A stretch of 34,368 bases of DNA from positions 1 through 34,368 of the forward strand of contig NZ_OBDR01000016.1 in the NCBI RefSeq assembly GCF_900215215.1. Reading direction: 5' to 3'. The stretch comes from Methanohalophilus euhalobius. GTDB taxonomy: Archaea; Halobacteriota; Methanosarcinia; Methanosarcinales; Methanosarcinaceae. The translations under genes and the position numbers were made by a program. Of this stretch, positions 1-7,268 are shown in pieces. Under the pieces are notes generated by a model. It was not told the origin of the DNA. It saw only the letters and a list, made by a program, of their open reading frames with translations, and ran no database searches. The stretch's first letter is position 1; every line of letters begins with the position of its first letter.

Positions 1-533
1 TCCGGCGCCTCGCCACTTCTAAGCAGCAGGAAATCGATCTCTGAGTGAGTCATTCCTTTTCTTTTGGCTTTCCTTTTTATGGATTTGACATATTTTTCTT
101 CATCTTCAGGCTCAAGCATTCTCAAGAAATAACAGATCCAATTCAGATAGGCTCTCTTGCCAGGCAGCCATGACCTGTTCTCTACACTTTTTATCACATA
201 ATCCAGCACAAATTCAAATTCACTGAGTGTGAGGGGTCTCTTTTTGAATACTTCCGTCATAGTCGCGATAATCGATAACTCAAGGGGATGGGAGAAATAA
301 CTGATTTTATTCTCCAAGTGAAACATTATATTGAACAATCTCATTTCAACGTCATTATCGGTCAGATCCTGGTCCTGCTTATAATAGTACTGAGCGATGG
401 TATGCTCGAGTTTGCCAATGTGGAAAGTATATTCATCCGGTCTTTCTTTCGGGTCCATACCTTCTTTGATCTCTGCAGTATCCTCATCAAGCAAATCGGC
501 CAATGAATTGTCTTTATCTATATTTTCATTCAT
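1..533 (-). CDS. Unknown protein, 3' end outside the window
   Basis: I do not recognise this protein. A minus-strand frame stays open from an ATG at 533 to the left edge, giving at least 177 residues with no stop. The start follows a GGGGA ribosome-binding site seven bases upstream. The product begins MNENIDKDNSLADLLDED, is acidic at its N-terminus, then becomes helical and mixed, with the segments ENRSWLPGKRAYLNWICYFL and EDEEKYVKSIKRKAKRKG. I see no signal peptide, clear membrane helix, metal motif or nucleotide-binding motif. The basic stretch near the visible end could contact nucleic acid, but that is a guess. The amino-acid composition looks like a real soluble protein, and the plus-strand frames over it are not credible. 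The next gene on the same strand, an orphan antitoxin, ends about 210 bases upstream. Confidence 0.75.
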   Translation of the reverse strand, partial: MNENIDKDNSLADLLDEDTAEIKEGMDPKERPDEYTFHIGKLEHTIAQYYYKQDQDLTDNDVEMRLFNIMFHLENKISYFSHPLELSIIATMTEVFKKRPLTLSEFEFVLDYVIKSVENRSWLPGKRAYLNWICYFLRMLEPEDEEKYVKSIKRKAKRKGMTHSEIDFLLLRSGEAP

Positions 534-745
534 GTTTTGTCCCCTTAATCACAATTTTAGGCAAGTAATGGATGAAAAATTTAGTTGTAAAAAGCAATTC
601 ATATCTGGTGGTGCAATTTACATTGAACACAAAAAACGCGATTTCAGGTATATCCTGGAATATCAGAGATGCTTGTCAGCCACCCAGACCAATGTTAATT
701 GACATTCAAGCCTTTGCCGTCAGGGAGGGGTGGTTGACATTTCCG
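534..745. other. Intergenic, no gene seen
   Basis: Neither strand holds a credible coding frame between the unknown protein and the antitoxin. The right part contains the first copy of the imperfect repeat (697-737). No toxin gene follows the antitoxin here, although that is where one would be expected. Confidence 0.6.
697..737 (+). repeat. Imperfect direct repeat, copy 1
   Basis: This segment begins AATTGACATT and ends GGTTGAC. It matches 986-1024 in the same orientation: the first ten bases are identical, a CCGT-c/t-AGGG core is shared, and both end in GTTGAC. The two copies flank the antitoxin gene. The middle can fold with G-U pairs (CCTTTGCC against GGGAGGGG around GTCA). The layout, a hairpin followed by GGTTGAC, resembles right ends of IS200/IS605-family elements and the 3' part of their TnpB guide RNAs. 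No tnpB gene is present, so this is at most a remnant. Confidence 0.5.
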
Positions 746-928
746 TCAATGAGATAAACTTATCCTTTCTTCCAGACGCTTGTACATTCTGTCCATGAAT
801 TCCTCCCTATCCATCATCCTTGTGAGAATATCACTATAGGTCTCCCCTTTATGGCCATAGTTTTTCAGCCTGTCTCTTATCGCTTTTGTTGTGGGGATAG
901 TCGTCGTCTGGCTAACGTGTGTACTCAT
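746..928 (-). CDS. VapB-like small antitoxin, orphan
   Basis: A 60-residue protein, MSTHVSQTTTIPTTKAIR..., with a short beta-like N-terminus (TTTIPTTKAIRDRLKNYG) followed by helices (ETYSDILTRMMDREEFMDRMYKRLEE). This is the pattern of small archaeal antitoxins of the VapB/DUF7557 type, where the N-terminal part binds operator DNA and the C-terminal helix neutralises a PIN-domain toxin. The start ATG follows GGAGATAGGAC, a good ribosome-binding site. The stop is TGA. The usual partner, a PIN or RelE-type toxin directly downstream, is absent: the next 200 bases are non-coding. It is therefore either a solitary antitoxin or the surviving half of a pair. The assignment rests on length, fold pattern and motif only. 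Confidence 0.7.
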   Translation of the reverse strand: MSTHVSQTTTIPTTKAIRDRLKNYGHKGETYSDILTRMMDREEFMDRMYKRLEERISLSH

Positions 929-985
929 GTGTCCTATCTCCTATGATTATTAGACGTGTCAACTAATTCTCCTGGATGAATGCTT

Positions 986-1024
986 AATTGACATTTAACC
1001 CACTTCCGTTAGGGTGTAGTTGAC
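986..1024 (+). repeat. Imperfect direct repeat, copy 2
   Basis: Second copy of the repeat at 697-737, in the same orientation and 58 bases upstream of the antitoxin start. It shares AATTGACATT, CCGTTAGGG and GTTGAC with copy 1. The middle has drifted and the possible hairpin is weaker (ACTTCC against GGGTGT around GTTA). Confidence 0.5.
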
Positions 1025-1126
1025 TGCAGCCAAATTAAGCATTATAGGTATATTTGTTCACACGTTATTTATATTACGTGAATAAAAATGGACATGATAT
1101 ATGTCCCTGTGCAATTATGGAGGCGC

Positions 1127-1315
1127 TTACCCGCTGTAGGCAATCCTGTCCAGTTTCCTGGAAACCTCCGGCTTGTAGTAAGCCTCCCCGCAGGTATCAC
1201 ACACATAGGCAGGTACTCTCAAAGAAACACGTTTCCCATCTGCTTTCTGGATTTCCACCTCGGTGTTTTTATAAACCAATTTGCCCTGGCAGAAATTACA
1301 ACTGTCCGGTAACAT
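1127..1315 (-). CDS. YgiT-type zinc-finger protein (MqsA N-terminal-like)
   Basis: A 62-residue protein with two CxxC pairs, C6-N-F-C9 near the N-terminus and C39-D-T-C42 later, separated by a beta-rich linker (YKNTEVEIQKADGKRVSLRVPAYVC), and ending in YYKPEVSRKLDRI. This is the YgiT-type zinc-finger layout found as the N-terminal domain of the MqsA antitoxin and as stand-alone small proteins next to DUF4258 toxins in archaea. The four cysteines should bind one zinc. I see no DUF4258 toxin upstream or MqsR-like toxin nearby, so it is an orphan. The ATG start has no clear ribosome-binding site. A TATA-like element at 1393-1403 would give a leader of about 60 bases. The overlapping plus-strand frames are shadows. 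Confidence 0.75.
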   Translation of the reverse strand: MLPDSCNFCQGKLVYKNTEVEIQKADGKRVSLRVPAYVCDTCGEAYYKPEVSRKLDRIAYSG

Positions 1316-1392
1316 ATTGATTCATATCTTCTGGATAGCCCAAATAGTCTTTGTCTGGAAGGAAATTTCTGGCTAATATGCAAAGGATTGAT

Positions 1393-1403
1393 TTTATATA
1401 TTA
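1393..1403 (-). promoter_or_regulatory. TATA box of the zinc-finger gene
   Basis: On the minus strand this reads TAATATATAAA, a good archaeal TATA element. Transcription would start near 1375. It lies in an otherwise non-coding stretch upstream of the zinc-finger gene. Confidence 0.5.
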
Positions 1404-1490
1404 TTGTTTGCACAATAATTGTTGTGGCAATAAAAAGTGAATTCATCATCAGGCAGCCAGAACCAGCTGGTAGATATAGATGCCTGCAAT

Positions 1491-1510
1491 CCCGGATTGA
1501 TAAATCCGGG
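1491..1510 (-). terminator. Perfect 8-bp hairpin
   Basis: CCCGGATT, a GATA loop, then AATCCGGG. It lies 73 bases downstream of the YdjM-like gene. There is no long T-run after it, so it may be a processing hairpin rather than a true terminator. Confidence 0.45.
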
Positions 1511-1565
1511 CTTGTCTTCCATATACGATAAATCCTACTATTTTATCGAATACAGTCGACAAAAT

Positions 1566-1584
1566 ATACAGACATAATCTGTAT
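1566..1584 (-). terminator. Hairpin overlapping the stop codon of the YdjM-like gene
   Basis: ATACAGA, a CATAA loop, then TCTGTAT: a perfect 7-bp stem whose inner end overlaps the TGA stop codon by one base. On the minus strand it is followed by ATTTTG. The same arrangement recurs at several other genes in the window. Confidence 0.5.
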
Positions 1585-2117
1585 CATTTCACCCTACTGT
1601 ACCATCGCACAGCACCCACCATACAGATCACAATCCCGAATACCTCCGATATAAAAACCATCGATATGGCCGGGTCATAGCAGTTGGAGAAAACGTGCAT
1701 CAGGTAATCCAGAAATCCGCCTGCAATCTCATCGGCCGGGAAACTCCAACCCAGAAACGGCCAGAACAAAACTTCGGGAGTCTGCCACATCGAATCTTCC
1801 AGTAAATGCAAAACTGCTGCACCGGGCAATACCAATAAGAAATCTGCCCGCCACTTCTGCCATATCAAAACAATAATGAGGCCAACCAGTATCCAGAAAC
1901 TCAGGGTATGGGCAAATATCCTGCCGCTTGCAAGGGTATCTGCCAGCAAAAACCGGCCCAGCGGCTTGTCGATCAGATCCGGCAGCAGCGCTCCTATTGC
2001 CACAAACCCATAATTCACTTTGCCCTGCAACCTGGGCAGCCATTGCTCTGCCAGATAGAAGGCAAGTAAGGTCAGTCCGATATGGCCAAACACAAACATC
2101 AATGGTGGAATTATCAA
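1584..2117 (-). CDS. YdjM/DUF457-like membrane-bound metal-dependent hydrolase
   Basis: A 177-residue membrane protein with four to five hydrophobic segments. It carries the scattered polar motifs of the YdjM (DUF457) family: GH near residue 11, PDLIDKP at about 46-52, HTLSF near 70 and HLLEDSMW near 104. In this family the conserved His and Asp residues are thought to bind a metal; the physiological substrate is generally unknown. The start is uncertain. The longest frame begins with TTG at 2117, and an ATG (MFVFGHIG) lies at 2099. Neither has a ribosome-binding site. AT-rich elements about 27 bases upstream of each could support leaderless transcription. It stands alone on the minus strand and ends in a hairpin. 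Confidence 0.7.
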   Translation of the reverse strand: MIIPPLMFVFGHIGLTLLAFYLAEQWLPRLQGKVNYGFVAIGALLPDLIDKPLGRFLLADTLASGRIFAHTLSFWILVGLIIVLIWQKWRADFLLVLPGAAVLHLLEDSMWQTPEVLFWPFLGWSFPADEIAGGFLDYLMHVFSNCYDPAISMVFISEVFGIVICMVGAVRWYSRVK

Positions 2118-2431
2118 TAGATGTGTTTAAGTTTATGCTTATTTTTTAAATTTAGAGCAGGAAGTATCCTGCTCCATTTCAGCGATCGCCCTTTTGCCTG
2201 GTCAGAAGTGCTGCACCTGCAATGATTGCTGCTGTCGGATTGATACTGAGGCAGCAGGACTGATTTGAAGTAAGCGGAAACCTGCTTTATTATTATTTTT
2301 TTAGGACTTTTCTTCTTCTCTCAGTGTATTGAAAATTCGTTTCCCGGCTACAATATGAATTCTATACCTGCTGACCGAATAATATTTAAGTATTGTAACA
2401 ATTGATTCTGCAATCAATTTGAGGGTACATA
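2118..2431. other. Intergenic region with promoter and a possible gene remnant
   Basis: The right end is the promoter region of the DUF1616 gene. On the minus strand at about 2183-2250 a frame reads INPTAAIIAGAALLTRQKGD and then stops. This looks like the C-terminal membrane anchor of a lost surface or membrane protein. It has no start codon and only about 33 residues. I see nothing else here. Confidence 0.35.
2381..2418 (+). promoter_or_regulatory. Promoter with palindrome at the predicted transcription start
   Basis: TAATATTTAA at 2381-2390 is a plausible TATA box. A perfect inverted repeat, ATTGATT-CTGC-AATCAAT at 2401-2418, lies where transcription should begin and just before the GAGGG ribosome-binding site. 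It could be an operator or a 5' hairpin. Confidence 0.4.
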
Positions 2432-3316
2432 TTGGCGGATATAAAAAAAATCCCTGTTGACATACAAATTGTCGTAGGCCTGGTACTCCTGACGGCAGTA
2501 TTTATTCTTATTCCACAGCTCAGTGATTCAGCCATACGTACTGTGCTGGGTCTGCCCATGGTATTGTTCCTTCCGGGTTATGCCCTGATTGCCGCCCTAT
2601 TTCCCAAAAACGATGACCTGGATGGTATTGAGCGTGTGGCCTTGAGTTTTGGTCTTAGCATTGCCGTTGTGCCTCTGATTGGCCTGGGATTGAACTACAC
2701 ACCCTGGGGTATCCGTCTGTTGCCTATCCTGATCTCATTATCCATCTTCACAATCGGTATGTGTATCATAGCCGTGGTGCGCCGCTCCAATCTGGTCGAG
2801 GAAGAAGCATTTTACGTCCCCCTAAGGCAATCCTACGAGTCCCTGCAGGATGAATTTCATTCAGAGTCCCAATCTCGGCTGGATAAGGCACTAACACTAA
2901 TTCTGGTGATTTCGATTCTGGCCTCGGTCGTGACCCTGATCTATGTGGTAGTAACTCCGAAACAGGGCGAACAATTCACCGAATTCTATATCCTGGGCCC
3001 GGGAGGAATGGCGGATGATTACCCGGTCAATTATACTCTCGGAGACAGTGGAAAGGTAATTATCGGGGTGGTAAATCATGAATATGAGGATGTCAATTAT
3101 ACTATTGACATACAATTGGAGAATCAATCCCTGCAAACCATACAAGAGGTAAACCTTGAGCATAATCAGACCTGGGAGCAACCTGTCACGATAACTCCGC
3201 CGTTTCAAGGCACGGACATGAAACTGCAGTTTTTGCTTTACAAAGATGGTAACTACACAGAATCCTACAGGGACCTGCATCTCTGGATCAATGTATCGGA
3301 GGATGCAAATGAGTGA
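2432..3316 (+). CDS. DUF1616 family membrane protein
   Basis: A 294-residue protein matching the archaeal DUF1616 pattern. It has four membrane helices in the first half (about residues 13-30, 38-58, 68-86, 92-114), with the GLPMVLFLPGYALIAALFP segment typical of the family. A cytoplasmic linker (RRSNLVEEEAFYVPL...) follows, then another helix at about 150-172, then an extracellular domain of roughly 115 residues with several N-x-S/T sites. The function of the family is not established; members often sit near surface-glycan or surface-protein genes. The start is TTG, chosen because GAGGG lies seven bases upstream. The last codons overlap the start of the next gene by 8 bp, so the two are translationally coupled. 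Confidence 0.85.
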   Translation: MADIKKIPVDIQIVVGLVLLTAVFILIPQLSDSAIRTVLGLPMVLFLPGYALIAALFPKNDDLDGIERVALSFGLSIAVVPLIGLGLNYTPWGIRLLPILISLSIFTIGMCIIAVVRRSNLVEEEAFYVPLRQSYESLQDEFHSESQSRLDKALTLILVISILASVVTLIYVVVTPKQGEQFTEFYILGPGGMADDYPVNYTLGDSGKVIIGVVNHEYEDVNYTIDIQLENQSLQTIQEVNLEHNQTWEQPVTITPPFQGTDMKLQFLLYKDGNYTESYRDLHLWINVSEDANE

Positions 3317-4145
3317 ATTTCATCCTTTCAAAAACATGGATCTGCCGGATCTTTCAGATGTACAGTTTAACCGGGATTCAGCTGTAATCATGGTGCCGGT
3401 ACTGCTCATTATGCTGGCAGAACTGCTACTTTTTGCCGAAATGGATTATCTTTCCATCTGTATCCATGTGGCTTTACTTCTCGGCCTGCCCCTGGCATCA
3501 ATCCATTTTAGCAAAAAGGAAGTCACAATGGCCTTTCAGGCCCTGATGTTGCTGCCTCTGTTGCGCCTGGTAAATATCTCGATGCCTATCTTTTTCGATA
3601 CGACCCTGTACGTATTCATATTCATTTATGCCCCACTTATAATTCCTGTTTATCTGGTTGCAAAAGATCAGGATATTACGCTTTCTTTAAGGGGGTTTAG
3701 GGATGTAAACAGGATGTGGCTGGTTTATATATTTCTGGCAATTCTTGTGGCGATTCTGATTGCCCAGGGAGAATATGCAATCCTGGCGAGTAGTTACCTG
3801 ATTTCGGATCTGTCATTTATCAGTTTGCTCAAGATTTCTCTGGTAATGGTGATTTTTGTGGGTTTTGTTGAGGAGTTGATTTTCAGGTTCATACTCCAGA
3901 CCAGGCTTGCAGATACTTTTGGAACATGGCCGGGTCTGATTATAACCAGCTTGTTGTTTGGTGTTATGCATTCGGGCTATGGTGCCCCTTTAGAAGTACT
4001 TATGACGGCATTTGCAGGAGTGATCCTGGGTTACATGTTCCTCAGGACTAAAAGTATCTCTTTTGTTTCTTTAACCCACGGATTTGTAAATGTATTCCTT
4101 TTTGGAGTAATCCCTCATCTGGGTCCCGGGTTGGGCCTGTTCTGA
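3309..4145 (+). CDS. CPBP family intramembrane metalloprotease
   Basis: A 278-residue protein with about eight membrane helices. It carries the three CPBP (Abi/CAAX-protease-like) motifs in order near the C-terminus: EELIFR (EExxxR), FGVMH (FxxxH) and THGFVN (HxxxN). These residues form the intramembrane glutamate/histidine active site that cleaves membrane-embedded or prenylated substrates; the substrate here is unknown. The start ATG at 3309 has GGAGG six bases upstream. A longer frame to 3246 overlaps the DUF1616 coding sequence and is not needed. The 8-bp overlap with the DUF1616 gene implies co-expression and possibly joint action on surface proteins. Confidence 0.88.
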   Translation: MSEFHPFKNMDLPDLSDVQFNRDSAVIMVPVLLIMLAELLLFAEMDYLSICIHVALLLGLPLASIHFSKKEVTMAFQALMLLPLLRLVNISMPIFFDTTLYVFIFIYAPLIIPVYLVAKDQDITLSLRGFRDVNRMWLVYIFLAILVAILIAQGEYAILASSYLISDLSFISLLKISLVMVIFVGFVEELIFRFILQTRLADTFGTWPGLIITSLLFGVMHSGYGAPLEVLMTAFAGVILGYMFLRTKSISFVSLTHGFVNVFLFGVIPHLGPGLGLF

Positions 4146-4159
4146 TAACTAACAATCAA

Positions 4160-4178
4160 CAGTCTATGAGATAGACTG
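4160..4178 (+). terminator. Hairpin after the CPBP gene
   Basis: CAGTCTAT, a GAG loop, then ATAGACTG: a perfect 8-bp stem 14 bases after the CPBP stop codon, followed by a weakly T-rich stretch. Confidence 0.5.
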
Positions 4179-4248
4179 CATTTCAAACCCAGTTCAAAAC
4201 AATTCAAAATAAGTAAAAATTATGTGGGAAAAAGAGATGTAAAGGAAA

Positions 4249-4506
4249 TTACACTATTTCTGCTACCTTGAACACAACGATGGCCACAAAAGCCACCAAA
4301 AGTGGCATTATTCCCATGTTAAGAGATGTATTGAGTGTTTTATTCCATTTACTGGAAGCGGAAAGTATCTCTTTGGCTGATAATAGTAGAATAAGGCCGA
4401 TTACAGCCAGTACGCCGTATTCCGGCAGTCCGATGCCTGTAGTCATTGAAATGGCACCTGCCGCGGATGAAATTGCACTGGTTGTTGAAATTACACTGGT
4501 AAGCAC
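4249..4506 (-). CDS. 85-residue two-helix membrane protein, copy A
   Basis: I do not recognise the family. The protein has a small-residue-rich N-terminus (MLTSVISTTSAISSAAGAIS), a short GIGLPEYG segment, a first membrane helix (VLAVIGLILLLSAKEI), a polar linker with SSKWNKTLNTS, and a second helix at the C-terminus (GIMPLLVAFVAIVVFKVAEIV). It starts with GTG behind AGGAAGTGG. It is a tandem paralogue of the gene at 4675-4932. The proteins differ by a single Lys/Arg exchange, while about 38 of 258 bases differ. That pattern shows both copies are under strong protein-level selection and confirms that the minus-strand frame is the real one. Confidence 0.8.
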   Translation of the reverse strand: MLTSVISTTSAISSAAGAISMTTGIGLPEYGVLAVIGLILLLSAKEILSASSKWNKTLNTSLNMGIMPLLVAFVAIVVFKVAEIV

Positions 4507-4674
4507 TATTATCCACTTCCTACCTATGTATATAGAAATATAATTATTTAAGTCTTTGCTTTACTCCAAATGAGGTTGTGATTTTTTAATATAATCAATT
4601 CATAGTGTGTAGTATTGGAATGCTATGAATAATTATGAAATAAAAAATTAAATGTAAAAAAAGAGAAAATAGTT

Positions 4675-4932
4675 TCACACTATTTCTGCGACTTTGAATA
4701 CCACTATTGCAACAAAAGCCACCAATAGTGGCATAATTCCCATATTCAGGGAGGTATTGAGTGTCCTGTTCCATTTGCTGGAAGCGGAAAGTATCTCTTT
4801 TGCCGATAACAATAAAATAAGTCCTATTACTGCCAGTACTCCATACTCCGGCAGCCCAATACCTGTGGTCATTGATATGGCACCTGCCGCGGAAGAAATT
4901 GCACTGGTTGTTGAAATTACGCTTGTAAGCAT
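4675..4932 (-). CDS. 85-residue two-helix membrane protein, copy B
   Basis: Tandem paralogue of the gene at 4249-4506; 84 of 85 residues are identical, with SSKWNRTLNTS in place of SSKWNKTLNTS. It starts with ATG behind GAGGA (four bases), while copy A starts with GTG. The two stop codons also differ (TGA here, TAA in copy A). Each copy has its own AT-rich upstream region, so they may be expressed separately. Two helices joined by a positively charged loop could suit a pore, an anchor or a small-protein regulator, but nothing in the sequence decides between these. The neighbouring surface-protein genes point to an envelope role. Confidence 0.8.
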   Translation of the reverse strand: MLTSVISTTSAISSAAGAISMTTGIGLPEYGVLAVIGLILLLSAKEILSASSKWNRTLNTSLNMGIMPLLVAFVAIVVFKVAEIV

Positions 4933-5005
4933 GATTTTCCTCTGAAGTTCCTATTTTTAGGATTATAATATTACTATTAATAGGTATTGGTTTTTCCCGG
5001 AAAGA

Positions 5006-5030
5006 ATATGCAGGTAAAAAACCTGCATAT
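5006..5030 (-). terminator. 10-bp perfect hairpin after the PGF-CTERM gene
   Basis: ATATGCAGGT, a five-base A loop, then ACCTGCATAT. On the minus strand it begins eight bases after the TAA stop codon and has a T-only loop. It is the strongest intergenic hairpin in this part of the window. Confidence 0.65.
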
Positions 5031-5038
5031 CAATTCCT

Positions 5039-7030
5039 TTACAGTTTTCTCCTTCTCAAAAGACCTGCTACTGCCAGCAATCCCGCAATGGCAAAGATTG
5101 CTTCAAATCCAGGTATTCCTTTATCTTCTTCCTGTGCAGTTACTGTGATCAGGTCCGTCTTCTCCACAACATCGGCTCCACCTTCGCCCTCAACTGTCAG
5201 TACAACAGTGTAGGTGCCAGGTTCTTCATAGGTGTGGGTTGGGTTCTGTTCTGTTGATGTGCTGCCGTCACCGAAGTCCCATTGCCAGGAGTCGACATTA
5301 TCTGCCTCTGCTGTAAAGGTGACTTCCAATGGACTCTGTCCTTCTACAGGAGTTGCCGTGAAGTCCGCCTCCATCTCTGCTGGGCCAGTAACCGGTGCAG
5401 ATTCCGTGTCAGCCACAATTGCGAAACTGGAAAAGCCCGGTGTGTCTGCAGTATAGTACACCTTATCTTCATCTTCTCCGATCATTGTGGTTGGAAGGGG
5501 TGTCCATTCTGTGGTGTATCTCAGCAATCTGATGTTTGAAGAGTCCACATCATTTTCATCCAGCCAGGTTTTGTCCACACTGAAGGAGATCGTAGCATCC
5601 TCGATCACATCTTCATAGAGTCTTGAACCTATCCAGATGTTAATATTGCTGTAGAGCAGACCTGACGGCTTTGTATCAACCAGAGTGGATGTGTCTTTCA
5701 GTACTTCGACTACTACACTGGTATAGCCTGCATTGATCAGCGGCGTGAAGATAATGTTTTCCACCGGTCCGCTGCCTTGAGCGAAACTGTAATCTGTCGG
5801 GGTATTCCTGGCTATGTATTTACCGGCTACTTCTCTTTGTTCAACGTTTTGATAGGATTCTCCACTTACAGCAGCTCCACTGACGCCTCCATCACTTCTA
5901 CCTCCTCCGGCAGAGCCATTATCCTCCTCTTCTGCAGATACAGCAGGGTACTGGTTGAAGGCAAGTAGATCTCCTCCTGATCTGACCATTGTAAATAGGA
6001 TATAATCGCCTTCATCAAGTCCTGCAGTATTTAAATTCAGGGTTGCAGTGGTATCAGATGAACTTACTTCTTTAATGACGACTTTGTCCTGTCCGGCGCT
6101 TGCATTGATCTTATCCTTGAAATCAGATGATGCTGGATTAGAGAAATCAATTCCTGTCAGAGATAGCCCTTCAAGAAGGGATACGTCATTTACGGATGTA
6201 TTGAGGCCTTCTCTGCTTCCGTTGTATTGCATGTAGGCTTCTGCCCGGTATTCACTTTCCTCAATGTACATTGCTTCATATGTATAATCAGATAGAGGAG
6301 CATTCGGCATACTGATGGTAACTTTTTTTCCGCTTTCAGTATCTTCTACTTTTACAGTAGAATCGTAGTCTAAAACCGTGAATGCGGTGGCTGAGAGTAA
6401 TCTATTGGTTGTGGCATCATCTCCCATGATCACTACTATATAGTCAGCAGGGTCAAGAGAGTCATAATTCACAGCGCAATTTCCTTTTTCATCAAGGGTT
6501 TTAGTATCTGGATCTTTATCAGAATTCATCAAATTTACAATATTATCTTTGTTTCCATCCATCAGCTTATCAATAGCCGAATACAATCCGGAAGCATTTG
6601 TCTTGATCAACGATATTTCCACAACTTTACCAGCAAAAGATTCTGAACCATCAAAAGTAAAAGACACATCATCACCAGTGACATACATCGGATGTGTTTT
6701 GTATGGATAGATGATAGTGTGGTCAGAGTAACTATCCACATTCAGATCGATGTCGACAGAAATCCCTTTTTTTGTGAATGTGGATTTATTTATTCCGTTA
6801 TAAGTAAAAGAAATGGGATAGGGCAACTGGAATGGTTCTCCGCCCTGTAATTGTATCCAGTTGCCGTCTATATCAGACTCGTGGTTGGTAAAGTTAAACG
6901 TGGTGTCATCAACTGTCATATTCATAATGACATCATCGTTGGTTGCTGCTCCTGCAGATCCAAAAATAATCAATGCCGCTGATATTATAAGCAAAAATAA
7001 TACAAAGATGCTATGTTTTAGTTCCCTCAT
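5039..7030 (-). CDS. PGF-pre-PGF / PKD surface protein with PGF-CTERM anchor
   Basis: A 663-residue exported protein. Visible parts in order: an N-terminal signal segment (about residues 7-28); a methanogen extracellular region resembling TIGR04279 up to about 370; an acidic, Gly/Ser-rich hinge ([16 protein letters not shown]); a PGF-pre-PGF domain at about 405-545 ([32 protein letters not shown]); a PKD domain at about 553-632 with WDFGDGSTS; and a C-terminal PGF-CTERM signal ([13 protein letters not shown], hydrophobic helix, RRRKL). Proteins with this tail are processed by archaeosortase A and joined to a lipid in the cell envelope. The PKD and pre-PGF modules suggest a structural or adhesive role. 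GGAG lies 14 bases before the ATG, an unusually long spacing. Confidence 0.9.
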   Translation of the reverse strand: MRELKHSIFVLFLLIISAALIIFGSAGAATNDDVIMNMTVDDTTFNFTNHESDIDGNWIQLQGGEPFQLPYPISFTYNGINKSTFTKKGISVDIDLNVDSYSDHTIIYPYKTHPMYVTGDDVSFTFDGSESFAGKVVEISLIKTNASGLYSAIDKLMDGNKDNIVNLMNSDKDPDTKTLDEKGNCAVNYDSLDPADYIVVIMGDDATTNRLLSATAFTVLDYDSTVKVEDTESGKKVTISMPNAPLSDYTYEAMYIEESEYRAEAYMQYNGSREGLNTSVNDVSLLEGLSLTGIDFSNPASSDFKDKINASAGQDKVVIKEVSSSDTTATLNLNTAGLDEGDYILFTMVRSGGDLLAFNQYPAVSAEEEDNGSAGGGRSDGGVSGAAVSGESYQNVEQREVAGKYIARNTPTDYSFAQGSGPVENIIFTPLINAGYTSVVVEVLKDTSTLVDTKPSGLLYSNINIWIGSRLYEDVIEDATISFSVDKTWLDENDVDSSNIRLLRYTTEWTPLPTTMIGEDEDKVYYTADTPGFSSFAIVADTESAPVTGPAEMEADFTATPVEGQSPLEVTFTAEADNVDSWQWDFGDGSTSTEQNPTHTYEEPGTYTVVLTVEGEGGADVVEKTDLITVTAQEEDKGIPGFEAIFAIAGLLAVAGLLRRRKL

Positions 7031-7215
7031 ATGTTCTTAATTCTCCGGTATGGTGTAATGTGTTAGGATTATAATGGCAATTTGCTTTTATTGATATTAT
7101 GGTTACAAATTTTCAATTGATAAAACTTGTCCCTGAAAACTAATATTAATATGAGATTATCAAATTAGCTTTTCGCTTTAAAAGTGTAACTCATTTTCTC
7201 ATTACCACTGAACGT

Positions 7216-7236
7216 TGCATGAGCGTAGCTCATGCA
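7216..7236. repeat. 9-bp perfect hairpin upstream of the transposase remnant
   Basis: TGCATGAGC, a GTA loop, then GCTCATGCA. It lies just upstream of a TATA-like run (TTATATTTATATATA) and the start of the transposase remnant. Stem and loop lengths equal those of the hairpin at 7617-7637 inside the remnant. It could be part of the original element's left end. Confidence 0.5.
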
Positions 7237-7268
7237 TTATATTTATATATAAGAAAATATGCCAGTTC

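Noticed and set aside
697-1024. CRISPR array
   Set aside because: Only two diverged copies 290 bases apart with a gene between them; no regular spacers and no cas genes.
1219-1449. Minus-strand 76-residue frame as toxin partner of the zinc finger
   Set aside because: It overlaps the zinc-finger gene in another frame, crosses the TATA box and does not resemble DUF4258 or MqsR.
3246-3308. Longer start for the CPBP protease
   Set aside because: The extra 21 residues overlap the DUF1616 coding sequence in another frame, and the strong GGAGG site points to ATG 3309.
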